Below are positions 43,018-51,376 of a DNA stretch of 64,000 bases, piece by piece (the first letter of the stretch is position 1; every line of letters begins with the position of its first letter). This DNA comes from Sphingomonas sp. Leaf20 (lineage in GTDB: Bacteria > Pseudomonadota > Alphaproteobacteria > Sphingomonadales > Sphingomonadaceae). The stretch covers positions 1,400,267 through 1,464,266 of the forward strand of contig NZ_LMKN01000001.1 of the NCBI RefSeq assembly GCF_001421535.1. Direction: 5' to 3'. A program made the position numbers and the translations under genes. The notes beneath the pieces were generated by a model. That model saw only the letters and a list, made by a program, of their open reading frames with translations. It was not told the origin of the DNA and did not search any database.

Positions 43018-44349
43018 TCAGAAAGCGTTCTTGTGCACCACCACTCGTGCGGTGGAGACGAGAATTGCAAAATCCCGCCATACGGACCAGCCAACGATAT
43101 ATTCGAGATCGGCCTGAAGCCGTCGCGTCAGATCATCGCGGCGATGGGTCGCACCACGAAAGCCGCGTACCTGCGCCAGCCCTGTAATCCCGGGCTTCAA
43201 CGCGTGGCGATGCCAGTAACGTTCATCGACCTCCCAGAATAATTGCTGCCCGGCGAGCGACCCGAGCGCGTGCGGACGCGGGCCGACGATGCTCATCGAG
43301 CCGAACAGGACATTGAGCAGCTGCGGCAGCTCGTCGACACTTGTCGCGCGGATGAAACGGCCGACGCGCGTGATCCGGTCGTCGTCGCGCGAGGCGGACA
43401 CCGAGCCGGCGGCATCGCCCCGGTCGGTGTGCATCGAGCGGAATTTATACACCTCGAACAGCGCGTTGCCGCGCCCGACGCGTTGCTGGCGGAAGAACAC
43501 GGGCCCGCGGCTGTCGAGCTTGATCAGCGCCGCCGTCAGGACGAAGACGGGGAGCAGGACGATCAGCGCCGGGACCGCGAACATCAGGTCGAAGACGCGC
43601 TTCACGAGTCGGCTCTGCGTGCTGAGCGGACCCGCGGCCACGACCAGTGTCGAGCGACCGTCGAAGGATCCCATGCCGATCGCGCCGACCTGATCGAATT
43701 CGTTCGAGATGATCTCGCCGTTGATGCCCGCGCCCTTGAGCAGGACCGCCCATGGCCGCTCCTGCTCGGGCTGGCACGCGACGATGACGCGATCGACGCC
43801 GCGCAGACGCCGCGCGAGGCGATCGAGCATCATCGGATCGCGAACGTTGGGCCGCAGGTTCGTCGAGGCCGTGTCGATCACCTGATAATGCGCCGGCACG
43901 GGCACGACGACATCATCGAGGATCACGACATCGGACGTGATGCGTTGCCCGATAACGCGCTTGAAGATTCGCGCCAGGATCAACCGGAACGTGATCAGCA
44001 GGATGAAGCTCGCCGCCATGCCGACGCTGGTGGCGCTCCGCGGCTGGAACAGCAGGATCCTGAAATAATAGGAGATGAACAGGAAGCTCGCAAAGGCGAA
44101 GACCAGCGCCGCCGCCGAACGCGCGATCCCCACGCGTGCGCGACGCAGCACGTCGATCGAATAGGCGCCGTTGTTGAGCGCAGTAAGAATGTAGATCGGC
44201 AGTGTGACGACCACGACGTCCATCGCCGACTGCCATCCGATCGTGCCGTACCGGGCAATCATGCCGAGCTGGAACGCACCGACCACCGCGAGGACGTCGA
44301 AAACGACAAGTATGATATACAATACAACGCGAACTTCTTCGCGGTGCAT
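43018..44349 (-). CDS. Polyprenyl-phosphate sugar-1-phosphate transferase (WcaJ/GumD/GelB type)
   Basis: Initiating enzyme of EPS synthesis: transfers a hexose-1-phosphate, usually glucose, from a UDP-sugar to undecaprenyl phosphate. The 443 residues include about four N-terminal membrane helices, a soluble middle region and the C-terminal bacterial sugar transferase domain. That domain begins with the hydrophobic re-entrant KRVFDLMFAVPALIVLLPVF and has PVFFRQQRVG, YKFRSMHTD, TSVDELPQLLNVL, SMSIVGPRPHA and KPGITGLAQVRG. ATG at 44349 is chosen because AGGAAA precedes it and the longer frame is not protein-like. It is the only initiating transferase found in the window, consistent with a Wzy-dependent pathway. 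Confidence 0.93.
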   Translation of the reverse strand: MHREEVRVVLYIILVVFDVLAVVGAFQLGMIARYGTIGWQSAMDVVVVTLPIYILTALNNGAYSIDVLRRARVGIARSAAALVFAFASFLFISYYFRILLFQPRSATSVGMAASFILLITFRLILARIFKRVIGQRITSDVVILDDVVVPVPAHYQVIDTASTNLRPNVRDPMMLDRLARRLRGVDRVIVACQPEQERPWAVLLKGAGINGEIISNEFDQVGAIGMGSFDGRSTLVVAAGPLSTQSRLVKRVFDLMFAVPALIVLLPVFVLTAALIKLDSRGPVFFRQQRVGRGNALFEVYKFRSMHTDRGDAAGSVSASRDDDRITRVGRFIRATSVDELPQLLNVLFGSMSIVGPRPHALGSLAGQQLFWEVDERYWHRHALKPGITGLAQVRGFRGATHRRDDLTRRLQADLEYIVGWSVWRDFAILVSTARVVVHKNAF

Positions 44350-44895
44350 CGCATTTCCTGCGCGACGCGAGCCCGCCAAGTGCTCACTGCTGTGTTGACC
44401 AGATTTCACCGCGTCAGCCCCTTGCCCTGCCGTAGCGACAGTTCCGTACAATAGCTCGATAGTTGAGATAGGCGCCCGCGGTAAACCAGCGATGCAGCCC
44501 GTCCGATGTCTCGTAATAGGATGGCGGAAGCGCGCCCGAGCGCGGAAAACCGAAACCGTGCATGGCATCCCTTTTTACGAGACGAAGCTTCGGGCCAAAA
44601 TGCACCAGCATGCTCGACATGTTGAAGCTCCCCGCATGTCATGTCCGAGCCGCCATTGTCCAGCGATCTCAAGAGCAAACTTGACCGGTTTCTTTCCGTC
44701 GAACCGTTATGGGGCCGTATCGACGAATACAGGGCCGATCAAGGCGCCATCCGTCGCGATCGATGCGGCGGGAGCGGTTTGCGACGGCCTGCCCCGCACA
44801 AGCGCTGAAGCTGCCCGGACCAAGGGGCGTACACTCCGCAACGCAGGGCTTGCGAGCGGTCCTTCAGGAAGCAGCCCGCGCGCGCGACCCTGTCG
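44350..44895. other. Intergenic region between the EPS locus and the catabolic locus
   Basis: This stretch separates the two functional regions. It includes one small minus-strand open frame that may be a gene (44414-44620). The right part, about 44630-44890, has only chance-like open frames on both strands. The promoter of the sugar transferase gene is expected in the left part. Confidence 0.35.
44414..44620 (-). CDS. Hypothetical small protein (68 aa)
   Basis: I do not recognise it. The frame of 68 residues has GGGGAG seven bases before the ATG and a balanced, aromatic-rich composition (MHGFGFPRSGALPPSYYE, HRWFTAGAYLNYRAIVRNC), unlike the Arg/Ser-rich chance frames around it. No membrane helix or signal peptide is present. 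It ends 65 bp upstream of the sugar transferase start on the same strand and could be the first gene of that transcript. Confidence 0.4.
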   Translation of the reverse strand: MSSMLVHFGPKLRLVKRDAMHGFGFPRSGALPPSYYETSDGLHRWFTAGAYLNYRAIVRNCRYGRARG

Positions 44896-45903
44896 CTAGC
44901 GTTTATACGCTACCGGCGCGGTTACGCCTGCGTCGGTCTGTACCACCGGCACCATCGTGCCGTCCGGATTGTAGCGGAGCGGTTCGACCGTGACCGCCCG
45001 CCGGCCGATCGCGCCGTTCTGATCGCCGATCGCGAGCGTCGCATTGTGCAGGAAGAGATAGGACCGGCCCTTGAACGCGGCGATGCCGGGATGAATCGTG
45101 AAGCTGTATTTGCCCGAGCCGGTCAGCTCGCCCCGATACGTCCAGGGGCCCGTGATCGCCGGCGCGGTGGCATAGGACACGCGTTCGTCACGGTGCTTGC
45201 TCCGGTCGAGCGATGCATAGGTGAGGTAATAGAGCGCGCCGCGCTTGTGGAGCCACGGCCCCTCCTCGAAATGCGGCGGCGTGATCTCGCGGATCGGCCC
45301 GTCGATCTCGATCATGTTGGGTTTCAGCTTGGCGATGTAGCATTGCCGGTTGCCCCACGCGATCCACGTCGTCCCGTCGTCGTCGGTCAGCACCGTCGGA
45401 TCGATATCCTCCCAGCTGTGCGACCCCTTCGGCGTCATCTCGTTGGTGATCAGCGCGGCGCCCTTGGCATCGACGAACGGCCCGGTCGGCGTGTCCGCGA
45501 CGGCGACCGCGATCGCCTTGCCCGGATGCGTGTCGTCATGCTCGACCGCCGCATAGAACCAGTAGCGGCCGTTCTTCCGGATCGCCTGCGATGCCCAGGC
45601 GTCCTTCTTCGCCCATTTGAAATCGCTGACGTTCATGATCGGCCCATGCGGCACCCAGTGCCGCATGTCGGTGGTCGAATAGACCCGCCATTCGCGCATG
45701 TTGAACATCTCGTCGCGCTGCGCTTCGTCGTGCCCGACGTACAGATACAGCCGGTCGCCGACGACCAGCGGCGCCGGGTCGGCGGTGAAGATATCGCGGA
45801 TGATCGGGTTAGAACCGGCCTTCGCCGGTATCCCCCCCGGTGCAGCGAGGCAGGGTGCGGCCGCCAACACCAGGCCCAGTCCGAGGCGTGACATGCTCAA
45901 CAC
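44896..45903 (-). CDS. Glycoside hydrolase family 43 (arabinofuranosidase/xylosidase type)
   Basis: Secreted or periplasmic five-bladed beta-propeller hydrolase of 335 residues. A signal peptide (MSRLGLGLVLAAAPCLA) precedes the catalytic domain. The three acidic residues of the family appear in IFTADPAPLVVGD (base), WEDIDPTVLTDDDG (pKa modulator) and HFEEGPWLHKRG (acid). LYLYVGHDEA and YYLTYASL are further propeller strands. Such enzymes release L-arabinose or D-xylose from side chains; the arabinan-directed neighbours favour arabinose. The GTG at 45903 has AGGAG just upstream; the ATG three codons later is also possible. It follows the TonB receptor gene at 14 bp and is likely co-transcribed. 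Confidence 0.88.
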   Translation of the reverse strand: MLSMSRLGLGLVLAAAPCLAAPGGIPAKAGSNPIIRDIFTADPAPLVVGDRLYLYVGHDEAQRDEMFNMREWRVYSTTDMRHWVPHGPIMNVSDFKWAKKDAWASQAIRKNGRYWFYAAVEHDDTHPGKAIAVAVADTPTGPFVDAKGAALITNEMTPKGSHSWEDIDPTVLTDDDGTTWIAWGNRQCYIAKLKPNMIEIDGPIREITPPHFEEGPWLHKRGALYYLTYASLDRSKHRDERVSYATAPAITGPWTYRGELTGSGKYSFTIHPGIAAFKGRSYLFLHNATLAIGDQNGAIGRRAVTVEPLRYNPDGTMVPVVQTDAGVTAPVAYKR

Positions 45904-45917
45904 CCTGTCTCCTGTCG

Positions 45918-48900
45918 TTAGAAAGCGAAGCGCACGCCGACACGATAGATCCGCCCCATCACGTCGTACAGCGCCGGATTGACGAAATACGGGGATGCCG
46001 CAGGGTCGCGATCGAACAGATTGTCGACCTTGACGTAAGCGGTCGCCTTGTCCGTGACGTTGTACGTCCCGCCAATGTCCATGTAGAAGGCGCCGGGGAC
46101 GAAATTACGCTCGATCGTCGGTCGGTTATTGGTCGATGCCGGGCAGCTTCCCGGTGCGCACTCGACATATTGATTGCCCAGCACACCGTCGCTGAACCAG
46201 CGCTCCTGGATCAGCAACGAGAAATTGTCGTGCTCATAGGTCTGCACTGCAAGCCATTTCCAGTTGGGCGTGCTGCCGATGTTCACGCCCGCGGTATCGA
46301 CCGGGATCGTGCCGGGGAGGCCGGTATCGGTCACGAACTTGCGGATGTTGGTGGCCAGCGCGCGGACCGTGAAGCTGCCCGGCAGCCCGAGCGGGCGACG
46401 CCAGCGATAGCTCGCCTCGATATCGAAACCGTCGGTGTCGATCGACGCGAGATTGAACGCCTGCACGTCGATGAAGTTGGGCCCGTTCTGATTGTTCAGA
46501 TTGAACGCGTTGCAGCTCTCGGGAAGCACGTTCTGGAAACACAGGTTGACGATATCGGCGGCGCCCAGGCTCGAGATGACGTCGGTGATCTTGATCTTGT
46601 AATAGTCGACCGAGAGGCTGAGACCGGGGATCAGCGACGATCCCGAGAACGCCATCCCGAGCGTGGTGTTGCGTGCGATCTCGGGCGTCAGGTTGCGATT
46701 GCCGATCGTGTTCTGGATCGCCAGCACGTTCACGTTGCGGAACGGATCGAAGAAATTGGGCAACGTCGTCGTGACCGGTGCTGCGAACAGTTCCGACAGG
46801 TTCGGCGCACGGACGTCGCGCGACGTCACGCCGCGAATGCGAAAGCCGTCGACCGGCAGGTCCCACGTCCCGCCGACCTTCCACGCCCATACCGTCCCCG
46901 ATGTGCTGTAATCGGTGACGCGGGCCGCGCCGTTGACGTTGAGCCGTCCGGCGACATCCGAATTGAGCAGCGGGAGGTCGGTTTCGAAAAACGCTTCCTT
47001 GACGCTGTAGGCGCCGCTGCCGTTCTTGTAGTTGCCAGCATACCAGTTGTTGCCGCCGGACAGCAGCAACGGGTCGGCCGGATAGGCGGCGTTGTTGGGC
47101 GTGCTGTCGCTGCCCGCGCCATAGGGATCGGCGCGGACCGAATAGAATTCGTGCCGGAACTCACCGCCGAACGCGATCGACACGGGCCCCGCCCACGAGC
47201 TGAACGGCGATCCCGAAAAGCTGAGGCTGGCGACGTCCTGCGTCTGGCGTGTGCGCTGATACGGCCCGTTCTGCGGCATGACATAGCCGAGCGCGCCCTG
47301 TGACGGGTTGCCGCCGAAGATGTTGAGCGGCTGGCACCCATTGGCGCGCGCGACCGGATCGGCGCACACGATCGCGCCGTTCAGCGTGGTCGCGTTGATC
47401 GCCTGGTTAAAGCGGTTCGACAGCAGGACGTTGTCGACGTCGATGTCGCTGTAGTTCGTCCCGTGCGCATAATAGATGTCATAGCTCCAGTCGGAGCCGA
47501 GCACCGGCTGGCGCCCCTTGGCCCCGCCGACGAAGCGATATTGCCGGCGATCGGTACGGACCTGCGTATTGCCGAGCGCCGCGTTGCTCGTCCCGTATTG
47601 GAAATCGGTGATCCCCGCCGTCGCGCACGCCGCGCTGACCGAGGCGGGCACGAACGGATTGGCACACTGGATCGTCAGGTTCGGGCGGTTCTGCCCGCCG
47701 ACGGGCTGGTTCTGCGTCTTGACCTGCCCGATGTTCGCGCTGAGATAGATCTCGTTGTCGGGCGCAAAGTCGAACCCGATCCGCCCATAGCTGTTGAGCC
47801 GCTGGATCTCCGACTGGAGCGACCGCCCCGCATCGACATTCCCCGACAGATCGCCACCGAGACAGAAGCCGGGCAGGCATCCGTTGACGTTGCCCGCTGC
47901 GTCGCGCGCGGGAACGCCGTTTGATCCGTACTGGAACGCGAATGGATTGCCCGCCTGATCGAACGCGGTCCCCTGCAGCGGCCCCGCGGTGATGAGACCG
48001 TACTTGGTGTAGTTATAGGGCTGCGCAAAGTCGCGGTAGAGATATTGCGGCGAGCCGTCGTTCAGGACGTTGCGGTTGATAAGCGTCGACTGGCGGAACC
48101 AGTCGCGTCCGCCCGCCATGCCGATCCCCAGATCCGACCCGCCGCCAATCCCCTCTTCGCGCGCGAATTCTGTACTCGCGACGATGTGCAGCCGGTTTTC
48201 GAGGAAGCTCGTACCCGCGGCGAGCTGGACCAGCACCTGTTCGTTGTCGCCATAGGTGGTGATTCCGCCCTGCACATTGCCTTTCACCCCCTTGAACCGG
48301 GTGTCGGTGATGAAGTTGACCACGCCGCCGACCGCGTCCGAGCCATAGGATGCGGAGGCCCCGCCGTTGACGACGTCGACGCGCTTGACGAGCAACTGCG
48401 GGAACAGGCTGATATCGGGCACGCCGGTCACGTTGGCACCGACGACGCGCTGTCCGTCGAGCAGCGTCAGCGTCCGGATCGCACCGACGCCGCGCAGCGA
48501 GAAGGAACTCAGCCCCTGCTGCCCGCTCGACGTGCTGAACGTGCCCGTGCTCGTGCCGGTCGATCCCTGCAGCGACGGCAGCTGCGCGATCGTCGTGAAG
48601 ATATTGGGCTGTGCATTCGCCGCGATCGCCGCAGCATCGATCACCGTCGTCGGCGTTGGCGCGGTGAAGCCGCTGGTCGTGATACGCGATCCGGTGACGA
48701 CGATGTCCTGCGCGGTCGGTTCGGCCGGCGGCGCGGGCGCGGCCGCCGCCGGAGCCTCCGCCTCCGGGGTGGCGACCGGAGCCGGCGCGTCCGCAATATC
48801 CGCGTCCTGCGGCGGGGGCGTCTCGATCTGTGGCTGTGGCTGTGGCTGTGGCTGTGGTTGCACCTGGCTGTTGGCCGGCGGCTGTTGCGCCCAAGCAGGC

Positions 48901-48992
48901 GTCGTCACGAGGCACGCCGCGATGACGGCGAGGCTCGCGGTGCGCAATCGATCAGGAACGGTGCCACCCGGCGGCTGAGCTTTCACGGACAT
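45918..48992 (-). CDS. TonB-dependent outer membrane receptor
   Basis: Outer membrane active transporter of 1024 residues, probably for oligosaccharides released by the neighbouring hydrolases. The signal peptide ends at AWAQQPP. A Gln-Pro repeat and Ala/Pro-rich linker (about 35-95) precede the plug, which has IVVTGSRITTSGF, FSLRGVGAIRTLTLLDGQR and GGASASYGSDAVGGVVNFIT. The barrel continues to the C-terminal YRVGVRFAF. Several Cys pairs in extracellular loops (for example CAPGSC and GCLPGFC) are common in sphingomonad receptors. The ATG at 48992 has GAGGAG upstream. It is divergent from the esterase gene across about 380 bases that should hold both promoters. Specificity for arabinose-rich oligomers is inferred from context. 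Confidence 0.93.
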   Translation of the reverse strand: MSVKAQPPGGTVPDRLRTASLAVIAACLVTTPAWAQQPPANSQVQPQPQPQPQPQIETPPPQDADIADAPAPVATPEAEAPAAAAPAPPAEPTAQDIVVTGSRITTSGFTAPTPTTVIDAAAIAANAQPNIFTTIAQLPSLQGSTGTSTGTFSTSSGQQGLSSFSLRGVGAIRTLTLLDGQRVVGANVTGVPDISLFPQLLVKRVDVVNGGASASYGSDAVGGVVNFITDTRFKGVKGNVQGGITTYGDNEQVLVQLAAGTSFLENRLHIVASTEFAREEGIGGGSDLGIGMAGGRDWFRQSTLINRNVLNDGSPQYLYRDFAQPYNYTKYGLITAGPLQGTAFDQAGNPFAFQYGSNGVPARDAAGNVNGCLPGFCLGGDLSGNVDAGRSLQSEIQRLNSYGRIGFDFAPDNEIYLSANIGQVKTQNQPVGGQNRPNLTIQCANPFVPASVSAACATAGITDFQYGTSNAALGNTQVRTDRRQYRFVGGAKGRQPVLGSDWSYDIYYAHGTNYSDIDVDNVLLSNRFNQAINATTLNGAIVCADPVARANGCQPLNIFGGNPSQGALGYVMPQNGPYQRTRQTQDVASLSFSGSPFSSWAGPVSIAFGGEFRHEFYSVRADPYGAGSDSTPNNAAYPADPLLLSGGNNWYAGNYKNGSGAYSVKEAFFETDLPLLNSDVAGRLNVNGAARVTDYSTSGTVWAWKVGGTWDLPVDGFRIRGVTSRDVRAPNLSELFAAPVTTTLPNFFDPFRNVNVLAIQNTIGNRNLTPEIARNTTLGMAFSGSSLIPGLSLSVDYYKIKITDVISSLGAADIVNLCFQNVLPESCNAFNLNNQNGPNFIDVQAFNLASIDTDGFDIEASYRWRRPLGLPGSFTVRALATNIRKFVTDTGLPGTIPVDTAGVNIGSTPNWKWLAVQTYEHDNFSLLIQERWFSDGVLGNQYVECAPGSCPASTNNRPTIERNFVPGAFYMDIGGTYNVTDKATAYVKVDNLFDRDPAASPYFVNPALYDVMGRIYRVGVRFAF
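48828..48857. repeat. Hexanucleotide tandem repeat (CTGTGG, five units)
   Basis: Five exact copies of CTGTGG lie inside the receptor gene and encode the Gln-Pro repeat of its N-terminal linker. The unit length is a multiple of three, so unit gain or loss changes linker length without breaking the frame. Confidence 0.85.
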
Positions 48993-49376
48993 CCCTATCT
49001 CCTCGTCGTGATCGGACACCGCAACGGTGTCGTCCGCCCCGCACGCATGTTTGCGTCTAATGCGGTAACGCTACCATAAGGATCGATGCTTAGGCAGTTA
49101 TTGTCAAGTGTAACGATTAGGGCCGGTCCGGAACGGAAATCGCCGCACTGGTCGAGCACCAGCCACCGGTGAACCGCGCCGTCCTGCGGCCTTGGCGGCA
49201 TGATCAGAGCTAGTACGTTTAGCGCTATCAATGCTGCGGATCGCCGATAGATTGCGCGGTGCAGCCAGGCGCGTCGGGCTATTCGGGTGGCGTCTGCCAT
49301 CGCGAACGGGGCGACGCGGGAACCGGTGCACGGACGGACCAGAATCATCTGAGCCGCGGGGAGAGGATGTTCGTCG
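48993..49376. other. Divergent promoter region of the arabinan locus
   Basis: No gene is convincing here. The part from 49060 to 49110, with GATCGATGCTTAGGCAGTT and TTGTCAAGTGTAACG, is less GC-rich than its surroundings and is the likeliest place for the receptor promoter and a regulator site. No regulator gene for the locus lies in the window. Confidence 0.4.
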
Positions 49377-51335
49377 ATGTCGACCGCCACGGTGCGCCTG
49401 TCATGTCTTGCCGGTGTCGCGATGCTGACCCTCGCGCTCACCCCCGCGGCCGCAGCGGCGGCACCGCGGCTCGACGGCGTGATCGGCGATCATGCCGTGG
49501 TTCAGCGTGGCCAGCCGATCCTTCTGACGGGGGATGCCGGGGCTGGGGAGACGGTGATGGTGACGTTGGCAGGGAAGACGGTCGTCGTGCGCGCAGGCCG
49601 GGACGGGCGGTTCTCGGCGCAGCTGCCCGCGCTGCCCGCGGGTGGGCCGTACGACCTGACGATCGCCGCGGCGAGCGGCGCGGTGGTGATGCGCGACATC
49701 CTGATCGGCGACGTGTTCCTGTGTTCGGGCCAGAGCAACATGGAGCTCGCGGTCGGCGACGCGCAGGACCTGATCCCCGACGCGCATCCCCCGGTCGACG
49801 CGATGCTGCGGCTGCTGACCGTCGCCAAGGTCGCGGCACCCGCGCCGCTCGCGCGCTTTGCCGACACGCCGCGCTGGACGGTCGCGGGGCCGGCCAGCGT
49901 TCCAGGCTTCTCCGCCGCCTGCTTCTACATGGCGCAGGCGCTGCGGCGCACCGCGGGGGTCCCGATCGGCGCGATCCATTCGAGCTGGGGCGGATCGCGG
50001 ATCAGCGCGTGGATGAGCGGTACCGCGCTGCAGGACGCGGGGCTCGGTGACGACGCTGCACTGCTCGCGCTCTATGCGCGCGACCCCGCTGCGGCAAAGT
50101 CGCGCGCGTCGACGCTCTGGGAGCAATGGTGGCGGGGCGGATCGGGCGACCGGCCCGGTGCCGAACCGTGGCAGCCAGCCGCAGCGCTCGACTGGCGCGC
50201 CGTCCCCGCGATGACCAATTTCGAGCGCTGGGGCGTGCCCGAACTCGCCACCTATAACGGGATGCTCTGGTATCAGCGCACCGTCGAGCTGACCGCGGAA
50301 CAGGCGCGCGGCCCCGCGACTCTGGTGCTCGGCACCATCGACGATGCGGACCGGGTCTGGGTCAACGGCCGCGGCGTCGGTGGCAGCAGCCTTGCGTCGC
50401 AGGCACGGGTCTATGCGCTGCCTGCGGGCATGCTGACGCCGGGTCGCAACGTCGTGACCGTCAACGTGGACGACGTCTATGCCGATGGCGGGATGACCGG
50501 CCCCGCGGAGTCGATGCGCCTCACGCTCGCCGACGGCAGCAGCATCCCGCTCGGGACGGACTGGCGCTATGCGATCGCCAGGCGGCTGCCCGGTTCGGCG
50601 CCGCGCGTGCCATGGGACGACATCAACGGCGCGGGCACTTTGTACAATGCGATGATCGCACCGCTGGGCGCCACCCGCCTCGCCGGGATCGCCTGGTACC
50701 AGGGCGAGTCGGACACCGGGATACCCGGCTACGACCGCCGCCTCACGGCACTGATCGCGGATTGGCGGCAGCGGTTCGCGAGCCCGGACGCGGCCTTCGG
50801 GATCGTCCAGCTGTCCGCCTATGGCAGCCCGTCGAGCACGCCTGCGGAAAGCGGCTGGGGGAGCGTGCGCGATGCGCAGCGCCGCGTCGCCGCGAAGGAT
50901 CCGCGCGCGGGGCTCGCGGTGACGCTCGACATCGGCGACGCGCTCGACATCCACCCGGGCGAGAAACACGCCGTCGGGCAGCGGCTGGCGCAGGTGATGC
51001 GCGCGCGCGTCTATGGCGAACGGGTCGCGCCCGCGGGCCCCGCGATCGCCGCCGCGCACCGCGCGCCCGATGGCGGGGTCGCGTTGCGGTTCGACGGCGT
51101 GACGGGCGCGCTCCACGCGCGCAGCGCGGACCGGGCGATCGGGTTCGAGCTGTGCGATACCGCCCCCGGAACCTGCCGCTATGCCAGTGGCCGGGTCGAC
51201 GGGCGCACCGTCACCCTGCCCGCGGATGGCCGCCCCGCAGTCCGCGTCCGCTATGCCTGGACCGAGGCGCCGATGACCAATCTCTCCGACAATACAGGCT
51301 TGCCGGTCGGCACGTTCGAGATCCCCGTCGAATGA
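49377..51335 (+). CDS. Secreted SGNH carbohydrate esterase (sialate O-acetylesterase-like)
   Basis: Predicted deacetylase of plant polysaccharide, 652 residues. The signal peptide is LSCLAGVAMLTLALTPAAAAA. An N-terminal Ig-like domain follows (LDGVIGDHAVVQRGQPILLTG). The catalytic serine is in LCSGQSNMELAV (about residue 122), and the second half of the esterase domain has GIAWYQGESDT and the Asp/His pair in DIHPGEKHAVG. Between them, about residues 290-400, lies an inserted jelly-roll domain (GPATLVLGTIDDADRVWVNG), as in many sialate O-acetylesterase-type enzymes of gut and soil bacteria. It probably removes acetyl groups so that the GH43/GH51 enzymes can act. The next gene starts 41 bp downstream. 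Confidence 0.88.
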   Translation: MSTATVRLSCLAGVAMLTLALTPAAAAAAPRLDGVIGDHAVVQRGQPILLTGDAGAGETVMVTLAGKTVVVRAGRDGRFSAQLPALPAGGPYDLTIAAASGAVVMRDILIGDVFLCSGQSNMELAVGDAQDLIPDAHPPVDAMLRLLTVAKVAAPAPLARFADTPRWTVAGPASVPGFSAACFYMAQALRRTAGVPIGAIHSSWGGSRISAWMSGTALQDAGLGDDAALLALYARDPAAAKSRASTLWEQWWRGGSGDRPGAEPWQPAAALDWRAVPAMTNFERWGVPELATYNGMLWYQRTVELTAEQARGPATLVLGTIDDADRVWVNGRGVGGSSLASQARVYALPAGMLTPGRNVVTVNVDDVYADGGMTGPAESMRLTLADGSSIPLGTDWRYAIARRLPGSAPRVPWDDINGAGTLYNAMIAPLGATRLAGIAWYQGESDTGIPGYDRRLTALIADWRQRFASPDAAFGIVQLSAYGSPSSTPAESGWGSVRDAQRRVAAKDPRAGLAVTLDIGDALDIHPGEKHAVGQRLAQVMRARVYGERVAPAGPAIAAAHRAPDGGVALRFDGVTGALHARSADRAIGFELCDTAPGTCRYASGRVDGRTVTLPADGRPAVRVRYAWTEAPMTNLSDNTGLPVGTFEIPVE

Positions 51336-51376
51336 TCCCGCCCCGTCAGGCGTCCAACGCCACGCAGGAGACCAGC

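Noticed and set aside
44492..44899. Plus-strand open frame of 135 codons between the two loci
   Set aside because: Arg/Pro/Ser-rich with no ribosome site. The minus strand has a better supported short frame in the same place.
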